DNA of 5,577 nt from Akkermansia muciniphila (GCA_945872195.1 CAMBZO010000198.1:1-5577), one strand, 5' to 3'; shown: positions 1-5,577, counted from the first letter of the stretch. The notes: generated from the letters alone by a model not told the origin. Program-made: numbers and translations.

Positions 1-848
1 TTCTCCAGCTCATCGAAAATCGGGCGGAAGATGTCGGTCTCGTAGTTGGAAATCTTCGCGTTGGCGAAGTCGGTGAGATTCTTCGTGCCTTGGATGATGC
101 TAGTCACGCGCTCGAAGCCCATGCCGGTGTCCACGTGCTTCGCCGGGAGCGGGCTGAAGGTGCCGTCGGGGTTCGCGTTGAACTGGATGAAGACGTTGTT
201 CCAGATTTCGATGCAGCGGGCGTCGCCTTGGTTGACGAGCGAACCCTTGGTGTCGCCGAGCGGCGTGAGGTCCACGTGGAGTTCCGAGCAGGGGCCGCAG
301 GGGCCGGTCTCGCCCATCATCCAGAAGTTGTCTTTCTTGTTGCCGTTGACGATGTGGATGGCGGGGTCGAGGCCCACGGAGCGGAATTTCTCCGCCCAGA
401 AGCTCCAAGCCTCCTGATCGAACTCGCTGGGGTCGCCCTTGGCTTTGTCGGGGTTGTAAACGGTCGCGTAGAGCCGCTGTGGCGGGAACTTCCACACTTC
501 GATGACCAGCTCCCACGCCCAATCAATGGCCTCGCGCTTGAAGTAGTCGCCGAAGGACCAGTTGCCGAGCATCTCGAAGAACGTGTGGTGGTAGGTGTCC
601 AGCCCGACGTCGTCGAGGTCGTTGTGTTTGCCGCCGGCGCGGATGCACTTCTGCGTGTCGGCGGCGCGGCCGGGCGAGTAGGGGCAGGGCGTCTGGTTGA
701 GGAAGATGGGCACGAACTGGTTCATGCCGGCGTTGGTGAACAGCAGGTTGGGGCTGTCCGGCAGGAGGCTGGACGAGGCGACGATGGTGTGTTGCTTCGA
801 CCGGAAGAAGTCGAGGAACGACTGACGGATTTGCGTGCTGGTCATCAT
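1..848 (-). CDS. alaS: Alanyl-tRNA synthetase, N-terminal part (cut by window edge)
   Basis: Class II aminoacyl-tRNA synthetase that charges tRNA-Ala with alanine in the cytoplasm. The minus-strand frame is open from 848 to the left edge, giving 282 codons of a protein that is normally about 870-900 residues. Only the catalytic domain is therefore visible; the editing and C-Ala domains lie outside. Recognisable AlaRS signatures, by residue: TNAGMNQF (38-45), RAADTQKCIRAGGKHNDLDDVG (61-82), HHTFFEMLGNWSFGDYF (87-103, motif 2 region), NFWMMGETGPCGPCSE (174-189), WNNVFIQFN (216-224) and DTGMGFERV (240-248, motif 3). The frame is intact with no stops. It begins with two consecutive ATGs (848 and 845). 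I take the first, but the second is equally possible, and neither has a Shine-Dalgarno sequence upstream. The gene is separated from its upstream neighbour by a 626-base gap, so it probably has its own promoter there. Identity is very secure; the exact start is less so. Confidence 0.97.
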   Translation of the reverse strand, partial: MMTSTQIRQSFLDFFRSKQHTIVASSSLLPDSPNLLFTNAGMNQFVPIFLNQTPCPYSPGRAADTQKCIRAGGKHNDLDDVGLDTYHHTFFEMLGNWSFGDYFKREAIDWAWELVIEVWKFPPQRLYATVYNPDKAKGDPSEFDQEAWSFWAEKFRSVGLDPAIHIVNGNKKDNFWMMGETGPCGPCSELHVDLTPLGDTKGSLVNQGDARCIEIWNNVFIQFNANPDGTFSPLPAKHVDTGMGFERVTSIIQGTKNLTDFANAKISNYETDIFRPIFDELE

Positions 849-863
849 GGCGGAGCGGAAAGT

Positions 864-898
864 AATTAGTAATTAGTGCTTAGTAAGCAGGGTTGAGT
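864..898. repeat. Degenerate 7-base tandem repeat just upstream of alaS
   Basis: Plus-strand bases read as successive heptamers: AATTAGT (864-870), AATTAGT (871-877), GCTTAGT (878-884), AAGCAGG (885-891), GTTGAGT (892-898). The first two are identical, the third differs at two positions and the later ones decay. The array is A/T-rich, unlike its surroundings, and begins 16 bases upstream of the alaS start, so it would fall in the 5' leader or core promoter of alaS. It includes the palindrome GCTTAGTAAGC (878-888). Its function is unknown; it may be a simple-sequence repeat or a binding site. Confidence 0.6.
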
Positions 899-925
899 CG
901 GCAGGCGTCGCGGGGCCGGCAGGCC

Positions 926-953
926 ACTGAACACTGAAGACTGAACACTGAAG
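926..953. repeat. 7-base tandem repeat, ACTGAAC/ACTGAAG, four units
   Basis: Four heptamers in perfect phase: ACTGAAC (926-932), ACTGAAG (933-939), ACTGAAC (940-946), ACTGAAG (947-953), followed by ACT of a fifth, broken unit. This is equally an exact 14-base duplication. It lies about 80 bases upstream of the alaS start and 27 bases beyond the first heptamer array, with which it shares unit length but not sequence. The repeat is directly visible; any role, such as slippage, protein binding or a relic of an element, is unknown. Confidence 0.85.
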
Positions 954-1269
954 ACTTTCGGTAAACAGCATGGGAAATTAGCGACAAGCCGCGTTGCAAG
1001 GCGAGCGGAAGTTCTCGGGGGTCGGGCGAGTGAAGGCATAAACTTTGCCAGCCTCCGCGATTCGGGTGGAATAAACCCGCGCACCAAAAACTAAAATCCT
1101 TGAGCCCAAACCGAAGCTGCCGATACTCCATCCAACGACGGCGGCGGAGCGAGAGCGACGGACGCCGGTTCTTTTAAAACAGATTTCAGATTTGCCCTGC
1201 CCTGTTCGCGCTTCGGAAGCCAAGTCCTTGAACCGTAAGTTAACAAATCTTGGGGCCTTAACTTCAACG

Positions 1270-1305
1270 GCGGCTGTCAGGCCTTCACTGGAAGGCATAA
1301 GCCGC
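1270..1305. other. Nested hairpin in the non-coding gap
   Basis: On the plus strand, GCGGCT (1270-1275) pairs with AGCCGC (1300-1305). Inside it, GCCTTC (1281-1286) pairs with GAAGGC (1291-1296) around the four-base loop ACTG. The result is two 6-bp helices stacked through an asymmetric internal loop. The structure could form in RNA from either strand, and no T-run follows in either direction, so it is not a simple terminator. It might be part of a structured RNA, a repeat-type palindrome, or chance in GC-rich DNA. Confidence 0.4.
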
Positions 1306-1380
1306 TGATTCGGCTCCACCTGTTTCTATCGCAGTTCACCAGGAACGGTTTTCACACGGCAATGGTGGGGCTTTTTCTTT

Positions 1381-1430
1381 ACCGCCCGCCGCGATGGCTC
1401 TCGAAGCCGCGCGGCGGGCGGTTTGCTTTT
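1381..1430 (+). terminator. Perfect 13-bp GC-rich hairpin, terminator-like on the plus strand
   Basis: ACCGCCCGCCGCG (1381-1393) is exactly complementary to 1410-1422. Inside, GGCT (1396-1399) pairs with AGCC (1405-1408) around a 5-base loop. Read on the plus strand, the stem ends in TTTGCTTTT (1422-1430), a modest T-run typical of an intrinsic terminator. Read on the minus strand, it is followed by an A-rich tract and not T, although it sits about 50 bases past the stop of the minus-strand peptidase gene, where a terminator for that operon would be expected. It may still stop or stabilise the minus transcript as a hairpin without a U-tract. The hairpin is certain; its working direction is not. 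Confidence 0.5.
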
Positions 1431-1474
1431 CGCACAGTTATGCCGGAAACTGGCCTCGCTTACGCCGCTCCCGC

Positions 1475-2392
1475 CTACTTCCTGCCAAAGACCGAGCGCA
1501 TCATGGCGAGAAAGGCGTGCTGTGACTCCGGCGCAGCAGCAATCCATTCGGCGAGATGGCGGTCGAAGGGTTTGGCGGCGTCGCGGTCTCGCGTGAGATT
1601 CAGGACGGTGAGAGATTCCCAACCTGCTGGCCGGGCTTCGAACAAGGGGAGGAGATGCCGGGCCACCACTAGGTTTTTGTCGCGCTGGGTTGGTGCCTTC
1701 CGGAGCGAATCGAGCTCGCTGGCGAACCATGCGCCGAACGGCGCCTTCGCTGGGAGCACGGTGGCGGACTGGGCGAGGCGCTCTTCAGCGTATTTGGTCA
1801 GTGCGGGAGCGTAATTCTTCCAGTTTGGATACGGCGGTTGCTCCGCCCAACTGCGGCTCATTGCGCGCAGGGCGAAGAGTGACGCAGTCTCGCACAGCGC
1901 CTCCTCGAACCACTGGTTGGCACCGTGGTTCCCGATCCAGCGTGTTTTCCAATCGCCGGCATGGCCAGCCAGGGCGTGGGCGAATTCGTGGGCAAACTGA
2001 AACGCGAACTGCGCCCAGTGTCGTCCCTCCGCCGTCAACCCGATCGCGATGCGTCCATCCGGACGGTGCTCGTGAAGAGTGATCGGAGTGGCACGCGAGC
2101 GGAAAACATGGAACCCCGTCGCTTCCCAGCTCGTATTCGGACAATGACTCCAAAGTGATTCGGCGGCAGAGATCAGCACGGCTCGAAGGTCTGCTTCCCG
2201 CACATCACCGAAACCGTCGGTGAGTTGGATGTCCAACTTTCTCCCATCCACGGGTTTTGAGTCAGCGGCGATCACCCAGCCGGAAGTAGCCGCCAACCCT
2301 GCCAGCACCGCTCGGCGACTAGGCCAGCCGCGCGTTGCAGGACCAGCCGAACCCAAGCTCACAGAGGCTACAGGCGCTATCTGGGGATGCAT
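1475..2392 (-). CDS. Exported HEFAH-motif metallopeptidase-like protein, Tat-type signal
   Basis: Protein of 305 residues, probably a zinc-dependent peptidase acting outside the cytoplasmic membrane; I do not recognise the specific family. The N-terminus has a twin-arginine stretch PSRRAVLAGLAAT (24-36) leading into a hydrophobic segment to about residue 43, which fits a Tat signal. The centre carries QFAHEFAHALAGH, with HExxH at H135-E136-H139, and 24 residues later NQWFEEALCE (159-168). This resembles the WLxEG element of gluzincin peptidases, making E164 the likely third zinc ligand and E136 the general base. The C-terminal third is helical-looking with no known motif. I chose the ATG at 2392; a GTG at 2413 would add seven residues (MHFPTAA) without improving the signal, and neither start has a Shine-Dalgarno sequence. 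The gene begins 33 bases after the stop of the large upstream gene, so the two are probably one transcript. Export and metal binding are likely, substrate unknown. A catalytically dead relative is possible. Confidence 0.75.
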   Translation of the reverse strand: MHPQIAPVASVSLGSAGPATRGWPSRRAVLAGLAATSGWVIAADSKPVDGRKLDIQLTDGFGDVREADLRAVLISAAESLWSHCPNTSWEATGFHVFRSRATPITLHEHRPDGRIAIGLTAEGRHWAQFAFQFAHEFAHALAGHAGDWKTRWIGNHGANQWFEEALCETASLFALRAMSRSWAEQPPYPNWKNYAPALTKYAEERLAQSATVLPAKAPFGAWFASELDSLRKAPTQRDKNLVVARHLLPLFEARPAGWESLTVLNLTRDRDAAKPFDRHLAEWIAAAPESQHAFLAMMRSVFGRK

Positions 2393-2425
2393 GGCAGCAG
2401 TTGGGAAGTGCACAACCCGTTGGCG

Positions 2426-5191
2426 TCACTTGAACCGCTCCAAGGTCCGCATGGTCTCGTCGAGGGTATATTTCAAATACTGGTCTTGGGGCAACTCGAC
2501 GGACTCCAAGGCAATCTCCGCCGCCTTGCTCGTGTTGAAGAAGCTCAACGAGCGGACGGCTTCGAGGCGGACGCGGGGGTGCGGGTCTTTCACCAGCTTG
2601 GCGAGCGTGTCCAAAGGTCTGTTCACGCGGTCACGCCAGTAACAGTGGACACGGACGGCGGCGGCGCGGGCGCGGGGTTCGGTCGAGGCGAGGATTTCGT
2701 TCAGCAACGGCTCGTTCACGACGTTCATGACTTGGTGAAGCCAGAGGGCTTCGAGCCGGGCGTGCTCGAAGTTCGGGTCCGCACGGTTGAGGGCTTTGGT
2801 CCACTTCACGAGCGCGGCGATGACTTGGTTCACGGGGCGCGAGCCGAGTTCGGTCTTCGCGCGCTGGCGGGTGCGGTCCTCGGGTTCCTTGAGCAACTCC
2901 AGCAATGCTTCGATGCTCGCGCCGGCAATCTTCGCGGGCTTCAGCAGCGGGCGCTCGGGATAGGTGATGCGGTAGATACGGCCGTGGGTCTTGTCGCGCT
3001 GCGGGTCGCGAATGGAATACTGGAGGTGGCCGATGAGCGGCTCATGCCAGTCCACGACGTAGAACGCGCCGTCGGGGCCGAACTCGAAATCCACCGGGCG
3101 GAAGTTCTTGTCGTCGCTCATGAGCAGCGGCTCGATTTCCGTGCCGACAAAACCGGACTCCTTCTCCGCGACGGTGTGCTGGAGGATGCCTTGCACGCCG
3201 ATGACGTTGTTGAGGAGGTAGCGGCCCTGCGCGTCGTCGGGGAAGTGGCGGCTGGAGACGAATTCGCAACCGGAGGTCGGGCGCACGCGCATCTGAATCC
3301 ACTGCGGCATGGTCAAGTGCTTGTCCGGGAAAATCGTGCGGCCCGAGAAGGCGGTGCCGAAGAAGTTCTGCCCCGGTGAGGCATCGGCCACGAAGGTCTG
3401 GCCCCAGCGGTCGAAGGTCATGCCCCACGGGTTCGCGAAGCCGTAGCTGATGAACGTCTCGAACTTCCCCGTGCGCGGCTCGAAGCGATAGACGCCGGCG
3501 TTGTGGTTCTTCACCGGGCCGTAGGGCGTCTCGACCTGCGTGTAGAAGAACGTGCCTTCCAGCATATACAGCTCGCCGCCCGGCCCCTGTGTGAACGCGC
3601 TGATGGAGTGGTGCGAATCGCCGGAGTCGAAGCCGCCGAGGACGCGCTCGGAGTAGTCGGCGAGGTCGTCGCCGTTGGTGTCCTTGAGGAAGACGAGGTC
3701 CGGCTGCTGCGCGACGAGCACGCCGCCATTGTAAAACTCGAAGCCGGTCGGCACGTGCAGGCCGCGCGCGAAAATCGTGGACTTGTCCGCCTTCCCGTCG
3801 CCATCGGTGTCTTCGAGGATGACGAGCTTGTCGTCGGGCATGGAGCGGTTGCCGAGGCGGTCCACGAGCGGCTGATACTGCGGGTAGCTGGGCATGGTGC
3901 AGACCCAGAGGCGGCCGCGCGCATCGAAAGCCATCGCCACGGCGTTCGCGACTTCAGGGAACTGCTCCTCGGAGGCGAAGCAGTTGATGGCGTAGCCGGG
4001 CGCGAGCTTGAACTGCTTGAGCGCCTCGCTGACGGGCAGGTAGGTGAGCACGTCCGCCTCGCCGGACTTGCTGCTCATGCCGCCCTTGAGGATCAAGTTC
4101 GCAGCCTTCTCACGGTTCACGCGGCCCGCCCCGAAGTGCGTCTTCACGGGGAGGAACGGCGGGACGTTCGAGTCATCAATCGTCGCGGGGACGGCTTCGC
4201 CTTGCGCGACCTTCCACGCGCGGGCGTCGCGGTTGGCGACCATCACGTCCAGGACGGCGCGCTCGCGCTCCATCACGTCGGCGTTGCGCTGCTCGCCGTC
4301 GCTGAACTTCACGAGCGAGCGCTTGCCGTAGATGTAGTAGCCGTTGACCGCGCGGTAGCGGTGGAACCACTGGTAGTTCTTCTCGTTCAGCTCGGCGCGG
4401 AGCTTGGCGTTGAAGTCCGCCGGCGCACCGGCCTTGCCGAACAAGCCCTCGTCGAGCAGCCGCGCGATAGCTTTGTGGCCGTCGGTGTTCAGGTGAACGC
4501 CGTTGTGCGTGAGCTTAAATTTTGTGGCGGAATACACCTTGAGTGTGGGTGTGAAAAGATCCACGAACGGCACGCCCACTTCCTTCGCCACCGCTGCCAT
4601 CGCGTCGGTGTAGAGCTTGAGGTTCGCGTTGTTGGCCTTGCCGTCGGGGAGGTTCGGGTTACCGAGATTCTCGTGAGCGATGGGCGAGACGAGCGCGAGC
4701 CGGGGCGCGCCCGCGCCGGAGTAGTTCTGCTTCCGCGTGTGCTCGATGAAGTGGGTGAGGTCGGCCTTGAACTTCGCCACGCCCGCCGGCCCAGCGAAGG
4801 ACTCGTTGAATCCGAAGAAGGCGAGGACCACCGTGGCCTTGCTGAAGGTGAGGTGCTGGTCGGGGGAACCGAAGTTTTGCGAGCGCAGCCGCGCGGGGAG
4901 CACCTTGTCGCCCTTGGAGTAAGAGGAGTTCTCGATGACCAGCTCAGTCTTGAGGTCCACCTCGTCGGCGGTGAAGGCGAGGTTGCGGACGACGAGGTTG
5001 AGCTTCGGGAAGCGCTGGTGCAGGAGCGTCTCCCAGTGGTTGTCGTGCTGCATCCGCTCGGCGAGCGCGTTGCCCAGGAGACAGACATGGTCGCCGGGTT
5101 GGAGTTCGAGCCGCCCGGGCGCGGAAGCCGGAGCTGCGGAGATCTGGATGGCCAATGCGAAGATGGCGGCAAAGGAGGCAAGGTGCTTCAT
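2426..5191 (-). CDS. Secreted SGNH-like / PVC-type beta-propeller / HEAT-repeat protein lacking the usual haem domain
   Basis: Complete 921-residue exported protein. Residues 1 to about 22 form a Sec signal (MKHLASFAAIFALAIQISAA). Residues 30-250 are an SGNH/GDSL-like domain: block I GDHVCLLGNALAERM (33-47), block III GFNE (127-130), block V NGVHLN (230-235). The nucleophile position is Ala42 and the usual Asp is Asn230, so esterase activity is doubtful. A helical linker follows (260-385). From about 386 to 746 is the PVC-type 'membrane-bound dehydrogenase' propeller related to sugar/sorbosone dehydrogenases, with calcium-loop-like DTDGDGKAD (461-469) and DTNGDDLAD (504-512), the family hallmark GFDSGDSHHS (520-529), NPWGMTFD (587-594) and VVDWHEP (712-718). 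Residues 755-921 are HEAT-like helices. Related proteins usually continue into a cytochrome c CxxCH domain; here the frame stops and no CxxCH is present. I chose the ATG at 5191 because the signal peptide starts there; an upstream start at 5266 would add 25 unrelated residues. There is no Shine-Dalgarno sequence. The peptidase-like gene follows closely. Architecture is secure; substrate and activity are unknown. Confidence 0.9.
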   Translation of the reverse strand: MKHLASFAAIFALAIQISAAPASAPGRLELQPGDHVCLLGNALAERMQHDNHWETLLHQRFPKLNLVVRNLAFTADEVDLKTELVIENSSYSKGDKVLPARLRSQNFGSPDQHLTFSKATVVLAFFGFNESFAGPAGVAKFKADLTHFIEHTRKQNYSGAGAPRLALVSPIAHENLGNPNLPDGKANNANLKLYTDAMAAVAKEVGVPFVDLFTPTLKVYSATKFKLTHNGVHLNTDGHKAIARLLDEGLFGKAGAPADFNAKLRAELNEKNYQWFHRYRAVNGYYIYGKRSLVKFSDGEQRNADVMERERAVLDVMVANRDARAWKVAQGEAVPATIDDSNVPPFLPVKTHFGAGRVNREKAANLILKGGMSSKSGEADVLTYLPVSEALKQFKLAPGYAINCFASEEQFPEVANAVAMAFDARGRLWVCTMPSYPQYQPLVDRLGNRSMPDDKLVILEDTDGDGKADKSTIFARGLHVPTGFEFYNGGVLVAQQPDLVFLKDTNGDDLADYSERVLGGFDSGDSHHSISAFTQGPGGELYMLEGTFFYTQVETPYGPVKNHNAGVYRFEPRTGKFETFISYGFANPWGMTFDRWGQTFVADASPGQNFFGTAFSGRTIFPDKHLTMPQWIQMRVRPTSGCEFVSSRHFPDDAQGRYLLNNVIGVQGILQHTVAEKESGFVGTEIEPLLMSDDKNFRPVDFEFGPDGAFYVVDWHEPLIGHLQYSIRDPQRDKTHGRIYRITYPERPLLKPAKIAGASIEALLELLKEPEDRTRQRAKTELGSRPVNQVIAALVKWTKALNRADPNFEHARLEALWLHQVMNVVNEPLLNEILASTEPRARAAAVRVHCYWRDRVNRPLDTLAKLVKDPHPRVRLEAVRSLSFFNTSKAAEIALESVELPQDQYLKYTLDETMRTLERFK

Positions 5192-5218
5192 GGTGACAGG
5201 CAGTTGAAAGACGGGCGG

Positions 5219-5248
5219 ATTGTTGCCGCGTGTTCCAATGCGAGGCAA
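5219..5248 (-). promoter_or_regulatory. Weak candidate promoter for the SGNH/propeller gene
   Basis: Between the terminator at 5276-5320 and the start at 5191 there must be a promoter if the terminator is efficient. The best match I see on the minus strand is TTGCCT (5248-5243) and AACAAT (5224-5219), separated by 18 bases. Each box matches the sigma-70 consensus at four of six positions. Transcription would begin about 20 bases upstream of the ATG, leaving a short leader. A match this weak can arise by chance. Confidence 0.2.
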
Positions 5249-5275
5249 GCCGACAGGAGCAACCAAGCGAAGACC

Positions 5276-5320
5276 AAAAAAGGGAGACTGCCGCGGGCAA
5301 ACAGGCCCGGCGGCAGTCTC
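5276..5320 (-). terminator. Intrinsic terminator after the HAD-like gene
   Basis: On the minus strand, GAGACTGCCGCCGGGC (5320-5305) pairs with GCCCGCGGCAGTCTC (5298-5284), giving 15 base pairs with a single bulged base and a 6-base loop. Two C's and then six T's follow (5281-5276). This is a textbook rho-independent terminator located 39 bases past the stop of the HAD-like gene and 85 bases before the next start. It therefore separates that gene from the SGNH/propeller unit. Read on the plus strand, the stem is not followed by a T-run. Confidence 0.93.
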
Positions 5321-5358
5321 TTCGCAATAGAACTAACTATGACACACCCAATCTGGTT

Positions 5359-5577
5359 TCAGGCCATTGCCAATTGTGGGAGCGGGACGCGGACGTGGTG
5401 AACCGGGTGATTGAACTGGAGCACCTTCCGGCACGCTTCGTCGAAGCCATTGACGAGAAAGTCATGGTGGCCGGAGCCGTTCCAGGCCGACTTGATGAGC
5501 ACTGAGTTGCAGCCGGCTACGAAGGCAGCAGAGGCGTCCTGCCACTTGTCGCTGATGGCGAAACTGCGCTCCATGTC
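5359..5577 (-). CDS. HAD-superfamily phosphatase-like protein, C-terminal fragment
   Basis: Only the last 72 codons are visible; the frame is open to the right edge and ends with TGA at 5361-5359. Near the visible start, SFAISDKWQDASAAFVAGCNSV resembles the last conserved HAD motif of the histidinol-phosphatase / heptose-bisphosphate phosphatase (HisB/GmhB, HAD-IIIA) group, usually written GDKxxD-x-x-A-x-x-A-G, where the acidic residues hold Mg2+. Here the Gly is Ser. It is followed by VLIKSAWNGSG, matching the strand and glycine-rich loop after this motif. The last 35 or so residues (from DFLVNGFDEAC) look like a C-terminal helix and tail. The nucleophile DxD motif would lie outside the window, so substrate and activity cannot be judged. 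A strong terminator follows the stop, marking the end of its transcription unit. The superfamily is fairly likely, the subfamily uncertain. Confidence 0.6.
   Translation of the reverse strand, partial: DMERSFAISDKWQDASAAFVAGCNSVLIKSAWNGSGHHDFLVNGFDEACRKVLQFNHPVHHVRVPLPQLAMA

Larger units (their letters stand above)
849..1474. other. Non-coding gap between the peptidase-like gene and alaS
   Basis: I found no convincing gene in these 626 bases. Several open frames of 70-130 codons cross it, but they lack family signatures, use mixed third-position bases unlike the strongly G/C-ending codons of the neighbouring genes, and run through the tandem repeats. The gap lies upstream of alaS on the minus strand and so should hold its promoter and leader, although no single promoter stands out. 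It does contain two 7-base tandem-repeat clusters near the alaS start, a nested hairpin and a perfect 13-bp GC-rich hairpin; these are listed separately. No tRNA, SRP RNA, RNase P or tmRNA signature was seen on either strand. Confidence 0.7.

Noticed and set aside
90..869. 259-codon open frame on the plus strand
   Set aside because: It mirrors the conserved alaS frame on the minus strand, which carries unmistakable AlaRS motifs.
880..1131. 83-codon minus-strand frame in the gap
   Set aside because: It translates straight through the heptamer repeats and has no signature or ribosome-binding site.
1200..1260. tRNA T-arm-like GGTTCAAG on the minus strand
   Set aside because: There is no pairing T-stem, acceptor stem or anticodon arm at the required spacing.
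978..1319. 113-codon minus-strand frame in the gap (GTG start)
   Set aside because: Third-position base use is mixed, unlike the real genes; it runs through both short related segments and the hairpin, and it shows no motif. It cannot be fully excluded as a small orphan gene.
1300..1322. T-box-like AGGTGGAGCCG on the minus strand upstream of alaS
   Set aside because: It matches the conserved T-box bulge only partly, lies about 470 bases from the start, and has no specifier stem or adjoining terminator I can find.
2387..3379. 330-codon open frame on the plus strand
   Set aside because: It is also antisense to the propeller/HEAT gene, with low-complexity composition and no recognisable motif.
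5192..5266. Upstream start extending the propeller protein by 25 residues
   Set aside because: The extension places 25 polar, proline-rich residues ahead of a clean signal peptide and begins just 10 bases past the terminator T-run.
3503..5401. 632-codon open frame on the plus strand opposite the propeller gene
   Set aside because: It is antisense to a clearly conserved protein and is open only because of the strong codon bias of that gene. Its translation is rich in V, E, L, R and A with no domain signature.

Overview
The window reads as ordinary chromosomal DNA from a GC-rich bacterium of the PVC group, most likely Verrucomicrobiota. The main clue is the 2.8-kb gene in the middle. It encodes the large exported SGNH + beta-propeller + HEAT architecture ('PVC-type membrane-bound dehydrogenase-like') that is expanded in Verrucomicrobiota and Planctomycetota and rare elsewhere. 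The alanyl-tRNA synthetase at the left edge is compatible with this but does not prove it.

All four protein genes lie on the minus strand, so transcription runs right to left. From the right edge: (i) 5577-5359, the C-terminal end of a HAD-superfamily phosphatase-like protein; (ii) 5320-5276, a strong intrinsic terminator that closes that unit; (iii) 5191-2426, a complete secreted 921-residue protein with a degenerate SGNH/GDSL hydrolase domain, a PVC-type beta-propeller with calcium-loop-like motifs, and C-terminal HEAT-like repeats, but without the haem-binding CxxCH domain that usually follows; (iv) 2392-1475, a 305-residue exported protein with a Tat-like signal and an HEFAH zinc-peptidase motif, starting 33 bases after the previous stop and so probably co-transcribed; (v) 1474-849, a 626-base non-coding gap with a perfect 13-bp GC-rich hairpin, a second nested hairpin and two short arrays of 7-base tandem repeats; (vi) 848-1, the N-terminal 282 codons of alaS, cut by the window edge.

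Genes (iii) and (iv) look like a two-gene unit of exported proteins. Their substrate cannot be told from the sequence. AlaS is a housekeeping gene unrelated to them. None of the three visible start codons has a recognisable Shine-Dalgarno sequence. I see no mobile element, CRISPR array, tRNA or rRNA. The points most worth a second look are the non-canonical catalytic residues and missing cytochrome domain of the large protein, and the structured, repeat-bearing gap upstream of alaS.
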